64,000 nucleotides of DNA from CBDDFS01 sp965227255 (GTDB lineage Bacteria; Bacteroidota; Bacteroidia; Flavobacteriales_E; Vicingaceae): contig CBDDFS010000002.1 of the NCBI GenBank assembly GCA_965227255.1, positions 186,001 to 250,000 on the forward strand, in the 5' to 3' direction. Positions 1 through 8,768 of this stretch are shown here, one piece after another. The translations under genes and the position numbers were made by a program. A model generated the notes under the pieces. That model searched no databases. It saw only the letters and a program-made list of their open reading frames with translations, and had not been told where the DNA came from. Position 1 is the stretch's first letter, and each line of letters opens with the position of its first letter.

Positions 1-828
1 ACCATTAAGTGTAGAAGGATTGAATGCATTGATAAGCAAATCCATGTAGTCTTCATAATTCTCAGAGGCAATGAGATAATCCAGGAATCTGTTCACAGGG
101 AGGTTCGTCAGAGTGAAGAGTTCGTTGAAAACTATTCCATGTTCCTCCATCAGCACTTTTTTATACTGAGATTCCAATTCTTCCTGGGCCGCAGGCAAAA
201 AAGCTCCACCCGGGTTGTAAACCAGGTCTATGATGTACTCTTTTCCGTAACCAACATCATTCAATTTTTTCAGAGCTTCTATCGACTTGGAAAAAACACC
301 TTTTCCCCTTTGTCGATCCGTCCTTCCTTCATGATAAAAAGGAAGAGAAGAGATCAAACGTATTTCGTTTTGGGCAAAATAATCCGGCAAATCATAGTAC
401 TTCGGATTCGCCAGAATGATGGTCAGATTTGATCTTACAATGATCTCTTTCACATCTATTTTTTTCAGCTCTTCAATGAAGTAACGAAAGTCAGGATTCA
501 TCTCCGGGGCACCACCGGTTATATCGACCGTATCTGAACCAAATTCTGCGATTTTTTCAAGACAGAGATCCATGTCTTTTCTCGACATGATCTCCTTGCG
601 ATGAGGTCCGGCATCCACATGACAATGCTTGCAGGTTTGGTTACACATATAACCAATGTTAACCTGGAAAATTTCAGGATTTCCCGCTTTGATGTTCTCC
701 AGTCCTGATTGATTTAGTTTGTCCTGGAACCTTGGTTTCAGACCGGGTCCGAAGATTCCATTATTCAAGAAGGCTTTCTGTGCTTTCAGATCTTCGGCAA
801 GAGATGTAGCTGCATTGGTCAAACTCAC
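1..828 (-). CDS. arsS: Arsenosugar biosynthesis radical SAM protein ArsS (3' end outside window)
   Basis: The minus-strand frame stays open from 828 to the window edge, so the C-terminus is missing. About 50 residues in, the translation reads NIGYMCNQTCKHCHVDAG, with the CxxxCxxC triad that binds the radical SAM 4Fe-4S cluster. It is followed by DTVDITGGAPEMNP, the glycine-rich SAM-binding stretch. This pattern, with the later YNPGGAFLP and NELFTLTNLPVNRF stretches, fits the ArsS family, which is proposed to build the ribosyl part of arsenosugars from a SAM-derived adenosyl group. The start is taken as GTG at 828, whose GTGA overlaps the stop of the upstream peroxidase-like gene; TTG at 822 is an alternative. 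The family match is secure. The arsenic role is family knowledge and is not shown here, since no arsM or arsR lies in the window. Confidence 0.85.
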   Translation of the reverse strand, partial: MSLTNAATSLAEDLKAQKAFLNNGIFGPGLKPRFQDKLNQSGLENIKAGNPEIFQVNIGYMCNQTCKHCHVDAGPHRKEIMSRKDMDLCLEKIAEFGSDTVDITGGAPEMNPDFRYFIEELKKIDVKEIIVRSNLTIILANPKYYDLPDYFAQNEIRLISSLPFYHEGRTDRQRGKGVFSKSIEALKKLNDVGYGKEYIIDLVYNPGGAFLPAAQEELESQYKKVLMEEHGIVFNELFTLTNLPVNRFLDYLIASENYEDYMDLLINAFNPSTLNG

Positions 829-1160
829 ATCGAGATCTTTTTGGCCTTATTCATCATCTGTACACCATGCACCAAAGATGAGCCGCCTCGGATTGCTGCA
901 GCGACATGAACGGATTCCATCATTTCAGCCTCTTCAACTCCTTTCTCAATACAGGCCACAGTATAGGCATCGATACAATATGGACATTGAACTGTATGTG
1001 AAACAGCCAGCGCGATCAGAGCTTTTTCCCTTGAAGTAAGGGCTCCATCCTCAAATACACTATTGTAATAATCAAAAAATTTCTTTGCCAGCTCCGGCTC
1101 CCACTCGTCGATATTTCCAAATTTCTTGAGATCCTCCGGTTTGTAATATGTCTTATCCAT
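825..1160 (-). CDS. Carboxymuconolactone decarboxylase/AhpD-type protein, arsenosugar-associated peroxidase-like
   Basis: This 111-residue protein has the AhpD-like core: SREKALIALAVSHTVQCPYCIDAYTVAC, with the redox CxxC (CPYC) followed by a His-containing helix (ESVHVAAAIRGGSS). Small CMD-family proteins of this kind are regular neighbours of arsS and are annotated as arsenosugar biosynthesis-associated peroxidase-like proteins. The stop overlaps the GTG start of arsS by four bases, and its own ATG overlaps the stop of the DUF547 gene by one base (TAATG), so the three genes are very probably one operon. The substrate is unknown; thiol redox chemistry is inferred from the CxxC. Confidence 0.85.
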   Translation of the reverse strand: MDKTYYKPEDLKKFGNIDEWEPELAKKFFDYYNSVFEDGALTSREKALIALAVSHTVQCPYCIDAYTVACIEKGVEEAEMMESVHVAAAIRGGSSLVHGVQMMNKAKKISM

Positions 1161-1891
1161 TATTTTTCATTTAGGTCCCAATTATAGTTGAGAAAATTCA
1201 AAGAAGCATTCTTTGATATTTCCATATGCATGGTGTATGCATTCAGATATTCCTGTACGGAACCTTCTTCATTGACAAAATCATCTTTATACCAGTTGAA
1301 GATCTGCGACACCTGAACGTGATTTTCGCTCAAAATATTAAATCGATCATCATTGATAAATCGTCTGGTGGCAAGTCGAAGTTCAATATCGAGATTGTCA
1401 GATGAATAGGCCTTATTTCTCAGTATTGGGCAGGATTTTGCCGAACAGTTGACCGCGAAGTGAATTCTCGGATCGTTAAATTGTCCGAGTAAAAGGGTCT
1501 TTTCTATGTAATCAAGGGTATACTTTTTCCCTCCCAGCTCAATAAAGGGAATATTCCAGGCATTTTTTCCATCCACTTTTATCTCCATGATGCTTTTCAG
1601 TGGATAATTCATCAGGATAAGTTTTATTGTGAATGCATTATACGCATTGATCCAATAGGTCTTTTGCTCCTGAACTTTCCAGTATTGCTCCGGCGGTTTC
1701 GATCTGAGCTTGTCCAGGTATTTATCCAATAAGGCTTCGTCTGCCTTAAAACCTTTATAATCTACCTTGCCATATGGATCTACATGCTTTTGAAGCAAGT
1801 CTGTCCACTGTTCATGAGAAACCTTATGCTGTGCGAATGATGACAGGATAAAAAAAGTACCAACTACAGTACCAAGAATTGATTTGAACAT
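1160..1891 (-). CDS. Secreted DUF547 protein
   Basis: DUF547 is recognised from YWINAYNAFTIKLIL in the first third and HFAVNCSAKSCPIL, with its paired cysteines, in the middle. The function of the family is not established. The N-terminus (MFKSILGTVVGTFFILSSFAQ) is a signal peptide, so the protein is exported. The frame could extend to a TTG at 1906, but a promoter -7 box at 1915-1908 puts the transcription start near 1901, so ATG 1891 is chosen with a leader of about 10 bases. It is the first gene of the three-gene unit with the peroxidase-like protein and arsS. DUF547 genes are often found in such neighbourhoods, but no biochemical role can be read from the sequence. Confidence 0.85.
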   Translation of the reverse strand: MFKSILGTVVGTFFILSSFAQHKVSHEQWTDLLQKHVDPYGKVDYKGFKADEALLDKYLDKLRSKPPEQYWKVQEQKTYWINAYNAFTIKLILMNYPLKSIMEIKVDGKNAWNIPFIELGGKKYTLDYIEKTLLLGQFNDPRIHFAVNCSAKSCPILRNKAYSSDNLDIELRLATRRFINDDRFNILSENHVQVSQIFNWYKDDFVNEEGSVQEYLNAYTMHMEISKNASLNFLNYNWDLNEK

Positions 1892-1907
1892 GAAATTTTG
1901 TTTCAAA

Positions 1908-1915
1908 CAAATTTA
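1908..1915 (-). promoter_or_regulatory. Promoter -7 box of the DUF547-peroxidase-arsS unit
   Basis: The minus strand reads TAAATTTG, an exact match to the Bacteroidota -7 consensus TAnnTTTG, 16 bases before the ATG at 1891. The -33 element is weak (TTA rather than TTG at about the right distance). Its position decides the start of the DUF547 gene. Confidence 0.5.
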
Positions 1916-1966
1916 GGCAAAATGATCTCTGTTTAAGTGTCGTGCACTTTACATTGCTTCCTTTGT

Positions 1967-1974
1967 TATCTTTG
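1967..1974 (+). promoter_or_regulatory. Promoter -7 box of the aminotransferase/omega-amidase pair
   Basis: TATCTTTG matches TAnnTTTG exactly. Transcription from about 1981 would give a leader of about 18 bases to the ATG at 1999, which argues against the in-frame GTG at 1942. No good TTG is seen 19-21 bases upstream. The divergent arsS-unit promoter lies about 50 bases away. Confidence 0.45.
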
Positions 1975-1998
1975 TCAACATCGCTGAATACTCAATCT

Positions 1999-3156
1999 AT
2001 GCCGCAATTTACAGGGTCTTACAGATCTAAGCTTCCGCAGGTAGAAACCACCATTTTCACCAAAATGAGCCAACTCGCCAACGAGGAAATGGCTATTAAC
2101 CTCAGTCAGGGCTTCCCCGATTTCAATTGTTCACCTGAATTAATTGAGCTGGTAAACAAATACATGAAGGCTGGTTTTAATCAGTATCCCCACATGGCTG
2201 GTTTCATTGGCTTAAGAGAAAGTATTTCAGAAAAGGTTGAGAGTTTATACCAGACACATTACAACCCGGATACAGAAATTACCATCACGGCCGGTGGAAC
2301 ACAGGCCATCTATACAGCAATTGCATCCACCATAACGGAAGGTGATGAGGTTATTTTATTTACACCGGCATATGACTGTTTCGAACCTGCTATTACGCTG
2401 AATGGCGGAAAGCCCATTTTCGTGCAACTATCTACTCCCGAATACAACATCGATTGGGAATCAGTGAAGAAGGTCATCAATCAAAAGACCAAGATGATCA
2501 TCATTAATTCACCCCACAACCCTTCGGGTAATGTTCTTTCTGCCTCCGATTTTGATCAACTTGAGAAGATCATTGGCAATACGGATATTATTGTTTTGAG
2601 TGATGAAGTATATGAGCATATCGTTTTTGACGGCTTGCAGCATCAGAGTGCCGCTCGTTTTCCGGGTTTAGCCAGTCGAAGTTTTATCATCTCTTCATTT
2701 GGAAAAACCTATCACACTACTGGATGGAAAGTTGGATACTGCCTGGCCCCTGAGAATCTCATGAAAGAATTCCGCAAGGCGCATCAATATATAGTATTTG
2801 CTGTAAATGCGCCGGTACAACATGCCCTGGCTGACTTCCTCAAAAATCAGGCAGCCTATTTAGAATTGGGAGCATTTTACCAGCAGAAAAGAGATCTTTT
2901 CCTAAACCTGATCCAGTCAAGCAGATTCAAAGCAATTCCATCTAAGGGAACCTACTTTCAATTGTTGAATTATTCAGATATCACTGAAGAAGGTGATGTT
3001 GATTATAGCATTCGACTGACCAAGGAGAATAAGATCGCATCCATTCCAATTTCTGTTTTCTATCATATGAAGGTCGACAATCATATGCTTCGTTTTTGTT
3101 TTGCCAAAGACGACGACACCATTTATCGCGCTGCAGAAATCATTAATGCAATATGA
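1999..3156 (+). CDS. Methionine/glutamine aminotransferase (class I/II, YbdL/KAT-like)
   Basis: This is a fold-type I PLP aminotransferase of 385 residues. Visible landmarks are NLSQGFPDF near the start, the TAGGTQAIYTAI phosphate-binding turn, INSPHNPSGN, SDEVYEHIVFDG and the PLP lysine in SSFGKTYHTTGWKVGY (about Lys236). The QGFPDF and KTYHTTGWK pattern fits the methionine aminotransferase/kynurenine aminotransferase (glutamine transaminase K) branch. This branch converts 2-keto-4-methylthiobutyrate to methionine, often with glutamine as amino donor. The open frame extends upstream to GTG 1942, but the extra residues look non-coding and ATG 1999 fits both the family N-terminus and the promoter. 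Its stop overlaps the start of the omega-amidase by four bases (ATGA), which strongly supports the glutamine-dependent role. Confidence 0.85.
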   Translation: MPQFTGSYRSKLPQVETTIFTKMSQLANEEMAINLSQGFPDFNCSPELIELVNKYMKAGFNQYPHMAGFIGLRESISEKVESLYQTHYNPDTEITITAGGTQAIYTAIASTITEGDEVILFTPAYDCFEPAITLNGGKPIFVQLSTPEYNIDWESVKKVINQKTKMIIINSPHNPSGNVLSASDFDQLEKIIGNTDIIVLSDEVYEHIVFDGLQHQSAARFPGLASRSFIISSFGKTYHTTGWKVGYCLAPENLMKEFRKAHQYIVFAVNAPVQHALADFLKNQAAYLELGAFYQQKRDLFLNLIQSSRFKAIPSKGTYFQLLNYSDITEEGDVDYSIRLTKENKIASIPISVFYHMKVDNHMLRFCFAKDDDTIYRAAEIINAI

Positions 3157-3965
3157 GCGCGATGCCCAATATACGTTTCGCTCTCATTCAATCTGAATTG
3201 CACTGGGAAAATGCAGATGAAAATCTTGCCATGTTCTCAACCAAGATCAATTCTGTAAGTCAGAATTGTGATATCATTCTGCTTCCAGAAATGTTCAATA
3301 CAGGATTCACGATGAATGTTGAGAAGGTAAGTGAGGATATGTCGGGAAAAACCTTCCATTGGATAAAGGAAATTGCTTCAAAAACCGGAAAGGTGATCTG
3401 TGGAAGCTTTATATGTTCCGAAGATGGGAAATACTTTAATCGTTTGATCTGGATGAATCCGAGTGGTGAATTTCAGCATTACGATAAAAGGCATTTGTTC
3501 AGAATGGCTGGAGAAGATGAACACTTTTCCGGAGGAGAACACAACATCCTTGTTGAATACAAGGGATGGAAGATCCGACCCTTGATTTGTTACGACCTGA
3601 GATTTCCTGTTTGGAGCAGGAACAAACATCGTGTTGAAAACGGAAAGGCCATTCCGGAATTTGATGTACTACTTTATGTCGCCAATTGGCCGGACGTGCG
3701 AAGTCTGCCGTGGGACGCTCTTTTGCGTGCAAGAGCTATTGAAAATCAGGTCTATTGTATTGGATTGAACCGCATTGGTATGGACGGAAACAATAAGGAG
3801 TATAATGGTCATTCGGCGGTCATTGATCCTAAAGGAAATTACCTTCTCGAACCGGCTCACATGAATAATGAAATTTATGAGGTTGAACTCAACTTTGAGG
3901 ATTTACAAAACTTCAGGGATAAGTTTCCTCAGGGATTGGATGCCGACGATTTTACCTTAGCGTAA
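3153..3965 (+). CDS. Nitrilase-family omega-amidase (YafV/Nit2-like)
   Basis: A carbon-nitrogen hydrolase of 270 residues with the full catalytic triad: Glu46 in LLPEMFNTGF, Lys112 in HYDKRHLF and Cys146 in PLICYDLRFPVW. The sequence is typical of YafV/Nit2 omega-amidases, which hydrolyse 2-oxoglutaramate or 2-oxosuccinamate, the toxic products of glutamine or asparagine transamination. Translational coupling to the aminotransferase upstream (ATGA overlap) matches the known pairing, where the amidase removes oxoglutaramate and makes methionine formation irreversible. The last nine bases overlap the convergent surface-protein gene on the other strand. Confidence 0.88.
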   Translation: MSAMPNIRFALIQSELHWENADENLAMFSTKINSVSQNCDIILLPEMFNTGFTMNVEKVSEDMSGKTFHWIKEIASKTGKVICGSFICSEDGKYFNRLIWMNPSGEFQHYDKRHLFRMAGEDEHFSGGEHNILVEYKGWKIRPLICYDLRFPVWSRNKHRVENGKAIPEFDVLLYVANWPDVRSLPWDALLRARAIENQVYCIGLNRIGMDGNNKEYNGHSAVIDPKGNYLLEPAHMNNEIYEVELNFEDLQNFRDKFPQGLDADDFTLA

Positions 3966-6900
3966 AATTGTAATAGAACCGCGCGCCTCTCTGTTTTCAA
4001 AGGTGCCATCTGACACTCTGATCTTGTAATCCATTCTCCAGACGTAAGCTCCGGAAGGAACATCATGACCATTTGATCTACCATCCCACTCAAAGTCAGG
4101 ATCTGTAGAATAGAATATTACTTCACCCCATCGATTGAAAATTCTGAATTCAAATTCATCCATGTTGGTCGCAGTAATACTCAGCTTGTCGTTCTTCCAG
4201 TCATTATTTGGCGTGAACGTATTCGGAACCCAGATCTTTTCACCACAAAGTAGTTTCACTTCTGTTTCAACGAGAACAAGACATTTTCCTCCATTGGTGA
4301 TCTCTACTGAATAATCTCCCGGTTCATCAACGATAATGGATGGAGTTCGCTGACCGGTGCTCCACAAATAAGAATATTCATCTGGGCCGGCTTGAAGAGT
4401 CATGCCGAAAGGTGTTTCTTTTTCGCAGTAATATTCAACATCACTTAAATAAGTCACGGGATATTCATAAACAGAAATGATGGTGGAATCTTTACCCACA
4501 CAAGTTCCATCATTGATCTCCACCCAGAAGAAACCTGAGTCTTTTACAATGATCTGCCGGCTCGTTTCACCGGTAGACCACAAATAGCTTGAACCCGGGT
4601 TCATGGCATCTAGTATGACACTATCTCCAACACATAAATCGGTGAACAGGCTGAAATCTCCTTCCGGGGAAGGTGCCACTCCAATATTTACTGTATCGCT
4701 GAACTTACATGCAAAGGCATCTTCAACACTGACCCAGAATTTACCATCGCTTTCAACCAGTAGACTTTGTTGCTTCGAATTGTCCTGCCATAAATATGAA
4801 TTAAATCCTGGCCCTGCATCAAGAACGATCCATCCTCCATTACAATAGGAAGTATCCGGTCCAAGATCCAATATTGGGGAAGGAAAAACATTCACGATTG
4901 CAGAATCCACATCAGAACAACCAAGGGCATTTGTGACCTTCAGATAAAAAATTGTTGTGTCCTCCACGGTAGCCAACGGAGATGGAATGGTAGAATCGTT
5001 CAGCAGATTTCCAGGTGACCATTCATAGGTATTGCCGCCGCTTCCGGATAGCTGCACATCAGAAAATCGACAAACATCAATGCTGTTCGGGTTGGCATTG
5101 GCAGTAGGACGTGGCAAGAGTGTAATATCTACCGTGTCCCATTTGATACAGCCTGCACTATCTGTGACTTCTACTATGTAAACAAGACCATTATCTACCG
5201 TAATCCTGGGATTTCTTATCGTGTCATTTGATACCTGATTTCCGGGTGTCCAGAGGTATTTTGGCTGAACCGCCGTGGTGTTCACATTCAACTGAAAATC
5301 TTCAGTAGAGCACAACGATGTGTCTTCCGTGGCATTTATTTCAAAACTCATTACATCCACCTGGACACTATCTGTTGTAATACAGTTTGAAGCTGGATCG
5401 ATCAAATCAAGTCGGTACCATGAAGGGACATTTGCAATGGCTTTTGGGTTTGAAATTCCAGGATCATTAAACCAGTTCTGGGGTGACCAGCTGTAATTAT
5501 AATTCGTTGTTGCAACACTGCAATATCTGAACTCAATATTAGGACGTCTGTTATAAGCAGTTCCTGTTCCGAAATTACAAACTGAGTTTCCCCTTCTATA
5601 TTCCGTGCAATTGAAGATAGGGCTTGGGATTGTATATAGAACCTCTGAATTCGATCCCGTCCCTGAATTGGTATAACAAATTTCAACAAATACATTGGTG
5701 GTGCCGTCCCAGTTAAAGCGATAGTCGAAATCAAACCAATTCTTTCCAGAAGTAAGTGTAATATCCTTGGGTTCAAATACTACTACTCCACCTCCTAAAA
5801 AGTTTGTGCCAAGGGAATTGCTTGAAGTACAGCCCATCTTTATTGTGAAATTCTCGTAATCCGTTTTACCAAGAGCCGTTATTTCAAATGAGATAGATGA
5901 AAGTTGTATTGAACCCGTCGCTCCTGCGTTGTTTAATTCACTTTTTCGAAGCAGATATTGCTTTTTGGAACTAGGGTTTGATGCGACAAAAGGTGTGACA
6001 TTAAAAGCCGATGAGGTAGTAGTTGAATTCCCTAGAGTCAATGTGCTGGTTGCAGAGCAAAGATTAGAGTATGACTGGCCACAGGCTAGATTAACCTGAG
6101 AGTCGAATTGAAGTGAATCTCCTTCACAGGATAAGCCCGTGGGTGGAATAATACTTAGATCTAACTGATCATGCAAACCCAGATTCACTGTATCCCACTT
6201 AATACATCCCATATTGGATCTTACTTCCGATACAATAGTTTTCAAGCCATTGACATATACCCATGGATTCGAAATAGAGCTGTCGCTTACCTGATTAAAA
6301 GGAGACCAATTGTAAGTTACGGGTGAGACTGAGTTATGCGAGACATTTAACTGTACTGAATCACTTGAACAGAGAATGGTATCATTTGTGACGCTTGTAT
6401 TAAAGTCAGGAGCCGTATTTATAGTGATCGTGTCTGAATCCGAGCAACCCGATGAGGGATCAACCACATTTAGAATATAAGTAGTCTGTGTGGAAGGAAA
6501 TGCAAATGGCTCAGCCACGGTGTCAGATGATAGGGCCGTAGAGGGTGTCCATTGAAACTGAAAAGCGGGGTTTGGAGGACTGCTGCAAAAGCCGAATCTC
6601 ATTTCCGGTCTGAAGGTAGTTGAAAATGTTCCAGAGGTTGAGCTGCAGAAAGTCGGGTTATTCCAGTTCACAAGTACACTATTGAATGAGCTCGTAGACC
6701 AATTCAAAGTTGAGAATCCAAATCCAAGACTGGAGCTATTTTGCCAGCATATTTCTACAACCACATTTGAAACGCCATCCCACACAAAGAAATCATCAAA
6801 ATTGAAGTCATTCCATCCAGTACTAATGTTGATCGTTTTTGGAGTAAACACTGTTTGAAGTCCTGTGATAAAATTCGACGATCCAAAAGGAAAGGAACTC

Positions 6901-8693
6901 ACCGAGGTACATCCCATTTTAATAGTAAATCCATTCCTTGTTGTTGTGGCAGAACCTGTGCTTTGTAAGTTAAACCCAAGTTTGGATATGGTATTCGTAT
7001 TCACAATTGCTGCAAATTCAGTGGCCGTAAACAAATATTGTTTCTTTTGCCCTGGGGTCGTGAGCGTTGCCAAACCGTCAAAAGGGCTTATAGTAACACC
7101 TCCACTTGGAAAAGCAGAAGTTGAGGCAATGAGCAAATTTCCTGGATTATTACAAGCAATATTTGAGTAGGTGGCGCAATTCTGGGAATTTGTAGAAACC
7201 AATATTGGCAGTGTATCACCTGAACAAATATTTGTGTCTTCTGAAAGTATATCAACTTCGACGGGTGAAACTAAATCGACCCTGAAACTATCTGATATTT
7301 CACAACCTAACTGCGATTTTACATCAACATAGACCCAATCATCCTGATTAAAGAATGCCCTCGTATTTTGAAGGGTATCGTCTTCTATCCAGGATAAAGC
7401 CGACCATTTGAATGATGCTCCGGCTCCCCCTGTATGAGATGCCGCCAGCGGAATCGTATCTTCTTCACACAATGATGTGTCTGAATTTATGCTTAAATTG
7501 AAAAGGGGTGCAACATTTACTACTGCAGTGTCAACTCCAACACAACCATTATTGTCTGTAGCGGTTAGAATGTATGAAGTTGTTGTTGCCGGAGATGCTG
7601 TTGGGTTTCGCACAGAAGAGCTGCTAAGTCCTGCTGCAGGAGTCCATGAATAAGACAGCGTAGAATTATGAGCCACATCACAGTGAAAGAATCGCGTATT
7701 TGGCCTTCTGTTAGTTAATGAAGCGGCCGTATTTCCGCAAACATTTGAATTAGCTGCTGCGAAACCAGCTACGTTGGTAGTACTCGTATTAATGCGAACA
7801 AGAGGAAATCCGTTGCTGGCAGAATTATTCGAATAACATACCTCCAGAACCAGATTCGAAGTGCCATCCCACACATATGGTTGAGAAAAGGTGAATTGCT
7901 CCCATTGAGTTGAATTAAAGGTTCTTGATGACGGCCCAAATACAGAGCTCAAGCCAGTTTTAAACGTCGAAGACATGACGCTATCCGTTGTACAGCCAAT
8001 ACTCAACGTTATATTAGTATAGGTGTGTGATCCAAAATTCACAGTAAAATCCCAGGCAATCGATGAAATTGTAGTTGGACCTGTTAAACCAAATGCATTC
8101 AATTCTTCGGCGGTGAATATATATTGGTGTTTGGCACTTCTGACTTGCTGGAAGAAGGTATTCGTTTTGAAGAAAGGATTATCCGCACTTTGAAATGCAA
8201 AAAAAGTACCGGATCCTACTGTCTTGAGCGAAGATGGGGATTGACAACTACCTGGAACTGATGTGCAAAAGGGATCGTTTACTACGGTAAGAGGGAGCGT
8301 GTCACCCTGACAAATGGTGTCTGACTGAGGAAATACGGCAATTGGTGGTGGAATATTCTGAATTGTAATAGTAACCGAATCAGTGACTGTATTCGAAGTA
8401 GGGATATCTGTGACAGTTACGTAATATGTTGTAGTTGTTGTCGGGCTGGCCACCGGATTTGAAATCGTCACACTGGACAGGCCTGCTGCCGGGGTCCAGG
8501 AGTAAGAATACGATGTTCCACCACTTGGCGTGGTCAGTAGCTGATTCGACCCGGCAACACATCGATTAATGTCAGGTGTAGTAACGGTGGTAAGCTGTGC
8601 CTGTGAAATGTTTGAAAGAAAAATTGAACATACGAGTATTGACAATGCGTATGTGCATCGCCTCAGCAACGTAATATTTTCAACCTTTTTCAT
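3957..8693 (-). CDS. Giant T9SS type-B cargo protein with three ~360-residue superunits
   Basis: A 1578-residue exported protein. A signal peptide (residues 1-33, ending SNISQAQ) is followed by PKD/Ig-like segments that share the phrase YSWTPAAGLSS. Between them sit three related modules of about 150 residues (186-338, 549-703, 909-1058), each with KxQYLF, a conserved IGCT/MGCT, WDGxSNxxxExCxxNS and RPxxxFxxC. The last 90 residues (VPNTFTPNNDWKNDKL, FRIFNRWGEVIF, WDG, GAYVWRMDY) are the gliding motility-associated type-B T9SS sorting domain. The protein is therefore expected on the cell surface or secreted, perhaps as an adhesin. It lies 75 bases downstream of a lipoprotein and PorP/SprF gene on the same strand, the usual partner of type-B cargo. 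Ligands are unknown. Confidence 0.9.
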   Translation of the reverse strand: MKKVENITLLRRCTYALSILVCSIFLSNISQAQLTTVTTPDINRCVAGSNQLLTTPSGGTSYSYSWTPAAGLSSVTISNPVASPTTTTTYYVTVTDIPTSNTVTDSVTITIQNIPPPIAVFPQSDTICQGDTLPLTVVNDPFCTSVPGSCQSPSSLKTVGSGTFFAFQSADNPFFKTNTFFQQVRSAKHQYIFTAEELNAFGLTGPTTISSIAWDFTVNFGSHTYTNITLSIGCTTDSVMSSTFKTGLSSVFGPSSRTFNSTQWEQFTFSQPYVWDGTSNLVLEVCYSNNSASNGFPLVRINTSTTNVAGFAAANSNVCGNTAASLTNRRPNTRFFHCDVAHNSTLSYSWTPAAGLSSSSVRNPTASPATTTSYILTATDNNGCVGVDTAVVNVAPLFNLSINSDTSLCEEDTIPLAASHTGGAGASFKWSALSWIEDDTLQNTRAFFNQDDWVYVDVKSQLGCEISDSFRVDLVSPVEVDILSEDTNICSGDTLPILVSTNSQNCATYSNIACNNPGNLLIASTSAFPSGGVTISPFDGLATLTTPGQKKQYLFTATEFAAIVNTNTISKLGFNLQSTGSATTTRNGFTIKMGCTSVSSFPFGSSNFITGLQTVFTPKTINISTGWNDFNFDDFFVWDGVSNVVVEICWQNSSSLGFGFSTLNWSTSSFNSVLVNWNNPTFCSSTSGTFSTTFRPEMRFGFCSSPPNPAFQFQWTPSTALSSDTVAEPFAFPSTQTTYILNVVDPSSGCSDSDTITINTAPDFNTSVTNDTILCSSDSVQLNVSHNSVSPVTYNWSPFNQVSDSSISNPWVYVNGLKTIVSEVRSNMGCIKWDTVNLGLHDQLDLSIIPPTGLSCEGDSLQFDSQVNLACGQSYSNLCSATSTLTLGNSTTTSSAFNVTPFVASNPSSKKQYLLRKSELNNAGATGSIQLSSISFEITALGKTDYENFTIKMGCTSSNSLGTNFLGGGVVVFEPKDITLTSGKNWFDFDYRFNWDGTTNVFVEICYTNSGTGSNSEVLYTIPSPIFNCTEYRRGNSVCNFGTGTAYNRRPNIEFRYCSVATTNYNYSWSPQNWFNDPGISNPKAIANVPSWYRLDLIDPASNCITTDSVQVDVMSFEINATEDTSLCSTEDFQLNVNTTAVQPKYLWTPGNQVSNDTIRNPRITVDNGLVYIVEVTDSAGCIKWDTVDITLLPRPTANANPNSIDVCRFSDVQLSGSGGNTYEWSPGNLLNDSTIPSPLATVEDTTIFYLKVTNALGCSDVDSAIVNVFPSPILDLGPDTSYCNGGWIVLDAGPGFNSYLWQDNSKQQSLLVESDGKFWVSVEDAFACKFSDTVNIGVAPSPEGDFSLFTDLCVGDSVILDAMNPGSSYLWSTGETSRQIIVKDSGFFWVEINDGTCVGKDSTIISVYEYPVTYLSDVEYYCEKETPFGMTLQAGPDEYSYLWSTGQRTPSIIVDEPGDYSVEITNGGKCLVLVETEVKLLCGEKIWVPNTFTPNNDWKNDKLSITATNMDEFEFRIFNRWGEVIFYSTDPDFEWDGRSNGHDVPSGAYVWRMDYKIRVSDGTFENREARGSITILR
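5520..8138 (-). repeat. Three diverged copies of a ~150-residue domain inside the giant T9SS protein
   Basis: Copies lie at about 7680-8138, 6585-7049 and 5520-5969, starting 363 and 360 residues apart. They share KxQYLF/L, FTIKMGCT or its variant, VFxPxxIxxxxxW, WDGxSN and paired cysteines at the end. Divergence is large, so the duplication is old. I do not recognise the domain as a named family. Confidence 0.75.
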
Positions 8694-8768
8694 TGCCTGT
8701 TATCTGATTCTTAACAGGACTCAACCTTCTTCTAGCCTTGGATTCTACGAAGATACGAATAGAAAAGT

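Noticed and set aside
139..432. 97-codon + strand frame near the left edge
   Set aside because: It is antisense to arsS, has no homologue-like pattern and crosses the conserved core of that gene.
6865..7170. 101-codon + strand frame within the giant type-B gene
   Set aside because: It is fully antisense to a well-supported repeat module and has no signal or motif of its own.
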